Positions 60,859-64,000 of a stretch of 64,000 bases of DNA are shown here, piece after piece (the first letter of the stretch is position 1; each line of letters opens with the position of its first letter). A model generated the notes under the pieces. That model was not told where the DNA came from and ran no database searches. It saw only the letters and a list, made by a program, of their open reading frames with translations. The translations under genes were made by a program, and so were the position numbers. Source of the stretch: Paractinoplanes pyxinae (GTDB lineage: Bacteria > Actinomycetota > Actinomycetes > Mycobacteriales > Micromonosporaceae); assembly GCF_026626335.1 (NCBI RefSeq), contig NZ_JAPNTZ010000009.1, positions 248,001-312,000 on the forward strand. The letters are read 5' to 3'.

Positions 60859-61778
60859 GTGGCACACTCAGCCGCGAAGTCGGCGGGCGTTTTCTCGATG
60901 ATCTTCAGCCCATCGCGTTGCCGCACATTCTCGTATCGCAGCGAGCTCATGTGCTGCACTTCGTCCGGCGTCATACCGAGCCGTGCGTCTGGAGGCGGAC
61001 AGAGGCTAGTGGCCACCCGGAATGGGACGATGCCGTTCCGGAGGATTGTCTGCGCCTTCCGGCCGCCCACCTCGTAGGAGATAAGCATGTCGAAGGTGTA
61101 AGCACCTTTATCTGTTAAGAAACTCCAGAGGAATGTTTTCTTCTCGTGCGGGTCGAGATCGATGCTGGGGTACTCGAGGAAGTATTTCCCTAAAATTTTT
61201 CCGGAATCGTCCATCGCTTTCGCAATGGGGGCTGCGGCGTCCATGTCGAATACCATTTGCGCGGGGTCACCGCCTTCGCTGTAGTACTCGATCAGCGCAG
61301 CCAAGGGCAGGCACTCGGACACGATGTTGGCTGGACGGACGTCGTAGATACTGATCTTCCGGCCCGTCCTGTTCTCGAGCGCAACCCGGGCAACTCCACC
61401 GTCGGAGGCGAACGCCCCTTGGGCATAGCCGTAATCCATATCGACGGACTGGCTAGTACTGAGCGCCTCTGGCAGCTTCGTAAGCGACTGTGCGGACAAA
61501 ATGATGTTGTCCTGCAGGCTGCCTGCGAGATAGTTCAAGGTAGTAGCCAGCAGGTCGTTCCCGGTCTGTTTAGCGGAGTGCTGGGCGGCCGTTGGACACG
61601 CGGTCACGGGTGCAACCGGCCGCCGACCGGAGGAAGTCGTCATCGCAGGGCTCGTCGACGTGCTTGTTGGGGCGGTCGACGGGGTTGGACCGCTATTTAG
61701 CTCGGTCGTGCCACATCCGGTGAGGGTCAGGATGATCAATGTGATCCAGGTGGCGGTGGTCCGACGGAACACGAACAC
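60852..61778 (-). CDS. lipoprotein, unknown function
   Basis: This 308-aa protein has a lipoprotein signal ending TLIILTLTGCG, with the modified Cys near residue 22, then a long Thr/Ser/Pro linker to about 70. The mature domain has conserved-looking helices (NDLLATTLNYLAGSLQDNII) and beta strands (ARVALENRTGRKISIYDVRP; FDMLISYEVGGRKAQTIL), with Cys at ACPTA, ECLPLA and SLCPPP. GGAGG lies 4 bases before GTG 61778; a second GTG two codons later would have spacing 10. It is the first gene of the coupled operon 61778 to 59403. Family unknown. Confidence 0.7.
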   Translation of the reverse strand: MFVFRRTTATWITLIILTLTGCGTTELNSGPTPSTAPTSTSTSPAMTTSSGRRPVAPVTACPTAAQHSAKQTGNDLLATTLNYLAGSLQDNIILSAQSLTKLPEALSTSQSVDMDYGYAQGAFASDGGVARVALENRTGRKISIYDVRPANIVSECLPLAALIEYYSEGGDPAQMVFDMDAAAPIAKAMDDSGKILGKYFLEYPSIDLDPHEKKTFLWSFLTDKGAYTFDMLISYEVGGRKAQTILRNGIVPFRVATSLCPPPDARLGMTPDEVQHMSSLRYENVRQRDGLKIIEKTPADFAAECATW

Positions 61779-62612
61779 GAAACCTCCGAAGAGTCGTGAC
61801 CTTCTCTATAGCATCATGACTACTCACGGTAGGCTTTATGTTGCTGCACGGCGTACCCCAGACGGTTGATTTGGCCTACTCGAAGGTGGATTTCAGTACG
61901 GCTTGTCGTCGAGTGATCGCGGTCGATCAGGTGTACGGTTAATGGTCACGTTCCGCTAGGACTATCGATCAGGTTCCCGCGCGGGGCGCACTCCTTGCAG
62001 ACGATCAACGTTCAGCGGTCCACTCGTTATGCTGGAACCCACGGATCGTAGACAGTTAACTATCGCTCTCCTTGATGCACTCCGCAGGCAGCACCTCAGA
62101 GCCTGACACAAAGAGCCATTATCGACCCGGACCCTCGCCGTTCCGGCCGCGGCGCCGCACATGGCCAGCCTCCACGGGGCTTCAGCGGGTTGGCAGCCTC
62201 GTAAAGCCGGTGATGAGGGCCGCTACTGAGCGGAGCACGCCGGCCAGGCGGCCAGTCCAGCGGTTAATGGGCCATCGGCGGCGATGGTCGCCGCTGTCAT
62301 GGGCAGCAGCTTGCGAGTCATCGGTCATGGGTTTCTCCCGCGCTGCTTTCCACGCATCGTCTTCCGTCTGGACGTCTCCCACCACTCGGGGCCGAGGCCG
62401 ATGCGGCCACGGTGTCTCCATGACCGTGCTGACCGAGGTGCTGTGGTAGAGCAGGCGGACAGATATAAGGTGCTCCCGAGGTCTTGGGGTTCAGGCGACC
62501 AGCGCGGTCTCGAATGTGGCCGCGCCGATCCGACCTCGTACGGGAACCAGCCGACGCGGTCAGCGCAACAAAGCCCCAGTAGGCGCCCCCTCCCTACGGC
62601 CTTCCGCTCCGG
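61779..62612. other. 834-base region, one doubtful small frame
   Basis: Contains the promoter side of the lipoprotein operon: CTATAGAG near 61812-61819 is a weak -10-like box. A 79-codon minus-strand frame at 62182-62421 (WKAAREKPMTDDSQAAAHDS, then an Arg-rich helix RLAGVLRSVAALITGF) could be a tiny membrane-binding protein but lacks support. Nothing else seen. Confidence 0.4.
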
Positions 62613-63389
62613 TCACCGCTCGAGCGCGCAGGTGTTCATATCGAACTGTGTCCGCGTGACCTGGTCGATGAGCTGTTCGGAGTTGCCGAAGCCGGCGTGT
62701 AGTTGTCGGCCGATCGTGAGTCCGGCAATGCGAGGAAGGCCGCGGCCGCGCAGACACATGGCAGCGCTTATCAGTGTGGAACCGGAGGTCCAGGTGTCGT
62801 CGACCAGAAGAACGCCGATCCCGGACGGTGCAGCTTGGCCCGCCCGGTAGAAGGTCGGGTCGATCACACCTCGTTCGGGCCGGCCTGACTTCGCCTTGCC
62901 GATCAGGTCGAACGTCCATCGAATAGGCCAGTCGTCGATAAGTCGTATGGCGTCTCGCAGGTGGTCGAAAGCACGTCCGTCGTTGCCGCTGGGAACAATG
63001 GTGGCGACGTGGAGCCTTCCGGAGCGAGCCTCCAGGCATGGCAGGTGACGCTCGAGAAAATCCTTCAACAGCGAGGTGAGTGGCGCCGCCATCCACCGGT
63101 ACTGGACGCCGAAATCCTTATATCGGTGGAGAAGGGATTCGAGCCCGTCGTCCAGCGATGAGCAGATCGGCACGTAGGTGTCCAACGCCCTGGGGTAGCT
63201 GTCGCAATGGTTGCAGCGTTGGAAGGGAATCCCGTCGGAGCGGTATCCGACCGCGCCGAAGCAGAGATCGCAGGACTGGCTGGTGGCGACCGGACGGACC
63301 ACGTGCTGCTCGATGGCCCACGTAGACCATTGATCGGTGGTCGTCATTCGCCCATAGGCTGCGGGGCGAGGAATACTGCGGTATGCCAC
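62613..63389 (-). CDS. ComF-like phosphoribosyltransferase with N-terminal zinc ribbon
   Basis: This 258-aa protein has an N-terminal Cys4 ribbon (CDLC, then QRCNHC about 15 residues later), as in ComF proteins. A helical segment (SLLHRYKDFGVQYRWM) matches the ComF KY/KF-G motif. The type I phosphoribosyltransferase fold shows the PRPP loop GVLLVDDTWTSGSTLISAA near residues 180-200. It differs from housekeeping ComF in its longer middle part and its C-terminus. GGAGG 4 bases before GTG 63389 sets the start; ATG 63347 is the alternative. It is divergent from a nucleoside deoxyribosyltransferase-like gene, suggesting a shared nucleotide theme. Substrate unknown. Confidence 0.75.
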   Translation of the reverse strand: MAYRSIPRPAAYGRMTTTDQWSTWAIEQHVVRPVATSQSCDLCFGAVGYRSDGIPFQRCNHCDSYPRALDTYVPICSSLDDGLESLLHRYKDFGVQYRWMAAPLTSLLKDFLERHLPCLEARSGRLHVATIVPSGNDGRAFDHLRDAIRLIDDWPIRWTFDLIGKAKSGRPERGVIDPTFYRAGQAAPSGIGVLLVDDTWTSGSTLISAAMCLRGRGLPRIAGLTIGRQLHAGFGNSEQLIDQVTRTQFDMNTCALER

Positions 63390-63562
63390 GGGTCCTCCAG
63401 TGCCTCGAGAGCAGTCAGCCATAGACGTCAGTGATGGTATCAACACATAGGGTGGGCAAAGTTGTTGCCGGAGGGCCCGGGCCTTTCCTGTACCGCTTGG
63501 CAGGCTCGCGTCTGGGAGCTGGCTCGCACCGGCGACCGGAACGCGTGATGGAGGGACAGCAA

Positions 63563-64000
63563 GTGGAGCGGTTTTCGGGCGTGAGGATCTACGCGGCAGG
63601 AAAGATCGTCCAGAACGGCTGGCGAACGTCGCTGTTCCCCGTCACTGACTGGGCGCAGTACGAGGATCCTTCGCTGCGGATATGGCCGGACGCCGTACCT
63701 ATCCGGTCCCTGCCGGGCGGGGTCTACGTCGGGCCGCACTTCCTCAGCGATGATCACGGCTGCTTCCACGGCACGAACGCCCACGGCGTCGCCGCCGGAA
63801 GTGCGGCCTGCGGCGGGGCCTACCCCGGCCTCCCGCGCGAGGAGGTCGTCAAGCGGTGCCTAGCCGCGATCGAGGACTGCACGCACATCTTCGCGTGGAT
63901 CGACGAACCGACTGCGTACGGGTCGTTGGCCGAGATCGGCTATGCCCGGGCGCTCGGGAAACGGATCTATCTGTACCTGCCCGCCGGAGTCCAGGCACTG
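63563..64000 (+). CDS. nucleoside 2-deoxyribosyltransferase-like protein (3' truncated by window edge)
   Basis: The frame is open from GTG 63563 to the window end, 146 codons. It starts GVRIYAAGKIVQNGWRTSLF, the YLAG/YAAGK strand and loop of nucleoside 2-deoxyribosyltransferase-like enzymes, and later shows CLAAIEDCTHIFAWIDEPTA then YGSLAEIGYARALGKRIYLY: Asp/Glu in the W-I-D and G-S-x-A-E positions expected for ribose binding and the catalytic Glu. GAGGGA lies 6 bases before the GTG. The fold occurs in nucleotide salvage and as nucleotide-processing effectors in bacterial conflict. The ComF-like gene is 173 bases away, divergent. Confidence 0.72.
   Translation, partial: MERFSGVRIYAAGKIVQNGWRTSLFPVTDWAQYEDPSLRIWPDAVPIRSLPGGVYVGPHFLSDDHGCFHGTNAHGVAAGSAACGGAYPGLPREEVVKRCLAAIEDCTHIFAWIDEPTAYGSLAEIGYARALGKRIYLYLPAGVQAL

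Noticed and set aside
1..64000. tRNA, rRNA, CRISPR array, integrase or attachment site
   Set aside because: Looked for around the plasmid/ICE-like blocks and gene gaps; nothing with the needed features was recognised by eye, so none is claimed.

Overview
The window is high-GC DNA with mostly GTG/ATG starts, GGAGG-type ribosome sites, secreted Rhs proteins, AfsR/SARP-type regulators and many conserved actinobacterial families. It most likely comes from a filamentous actinomycete, probably of the Micromonosporaceae type; that placement is an inference from style and families, not a database match. No rRNA, tRNA, CRISPR array, integrase or replication origin could be recognised. The sequence is accessory in character: short operons, AT-richer genes, many orphans and an unusual number of broken genes.

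Layout. (1) 1-7698, plus strand: a plasmid- or ICE-like block holding the end of an ARB_07466-like secreted protein, a winged-helix protein, a GGDEF protein, a DUF4314-containing protein, two overlapping small genes, and a MoxR AAA+ ATPase followed by its VWA partner. (2) 8149-10453, minus strand: a three-zinc-ribbon protein, an AlpA/excisionase-like HTH protein and a translationally coupled PIN-domain nuclease. (3) 11130-14000: small orphan proteins, then a transglutaminase relic. (4) 14589-20766: an orphan FtsE-like ATPase with degenerate motifs, convergent with a 1,511-aa caspase/NTPase/beta-propeller/TM protein, which is divergent from an alpha/beta hydrolase. This is the best candidate for an undescribed immunity system. 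(5) 20849-28338: a gene graveyard (transposase-like and sulfotransferase relics, a frameshifted SUKH gene, a membrane gene with two in-frame TAG codons, a TPR relic) mixed with intact orphans, a P-loop kinase, a pair of inverted palindromic repeats, and an orphan homologue of the Rhs immunity protein.

(6) 28595-34236: a membrane LysM-BTAD regulator overlapping a zinc-ribbon gene, divergent from an Hsp70-like ATPase fused to membrane segments; this looks like the same class of element as block 1. (7) 34535-49112: a lipoprotein, a 2,143-aa secreted LamG/nidogen-like repeat protein, a 2,232-aa secreted Rhs polymorphic toxin with a Hint domain, and its overlapping immunity gene. (8) 49511-53479: TPR and DUF4240 relics, then an EACC1-caspase-TM pair, the second caspase system. 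(9) 54170-58760: a polytopic membrane protein divergent from a complete AfsR-type regulator (wHTH-BTAD-NB-ARC-TPR). (10) 59403-61778: two lipoproteins and a membrane coiled-coil protein in one coupled operon. (11) 62613-64000: a ComF-like phosphoribosyltransferase divergent from a truncated nucleoside 2-deoxyribosyltransferase-like protein.

Taken together, the window reads as a conflict and competition region: intracellular suicide-type caspase effectors, a secreted Rhs toxin with cognate and orphan immunity proteins, decayed immunity genes, and mobile-element housekeeping. Functions inferred from families are marked as such in each entry.
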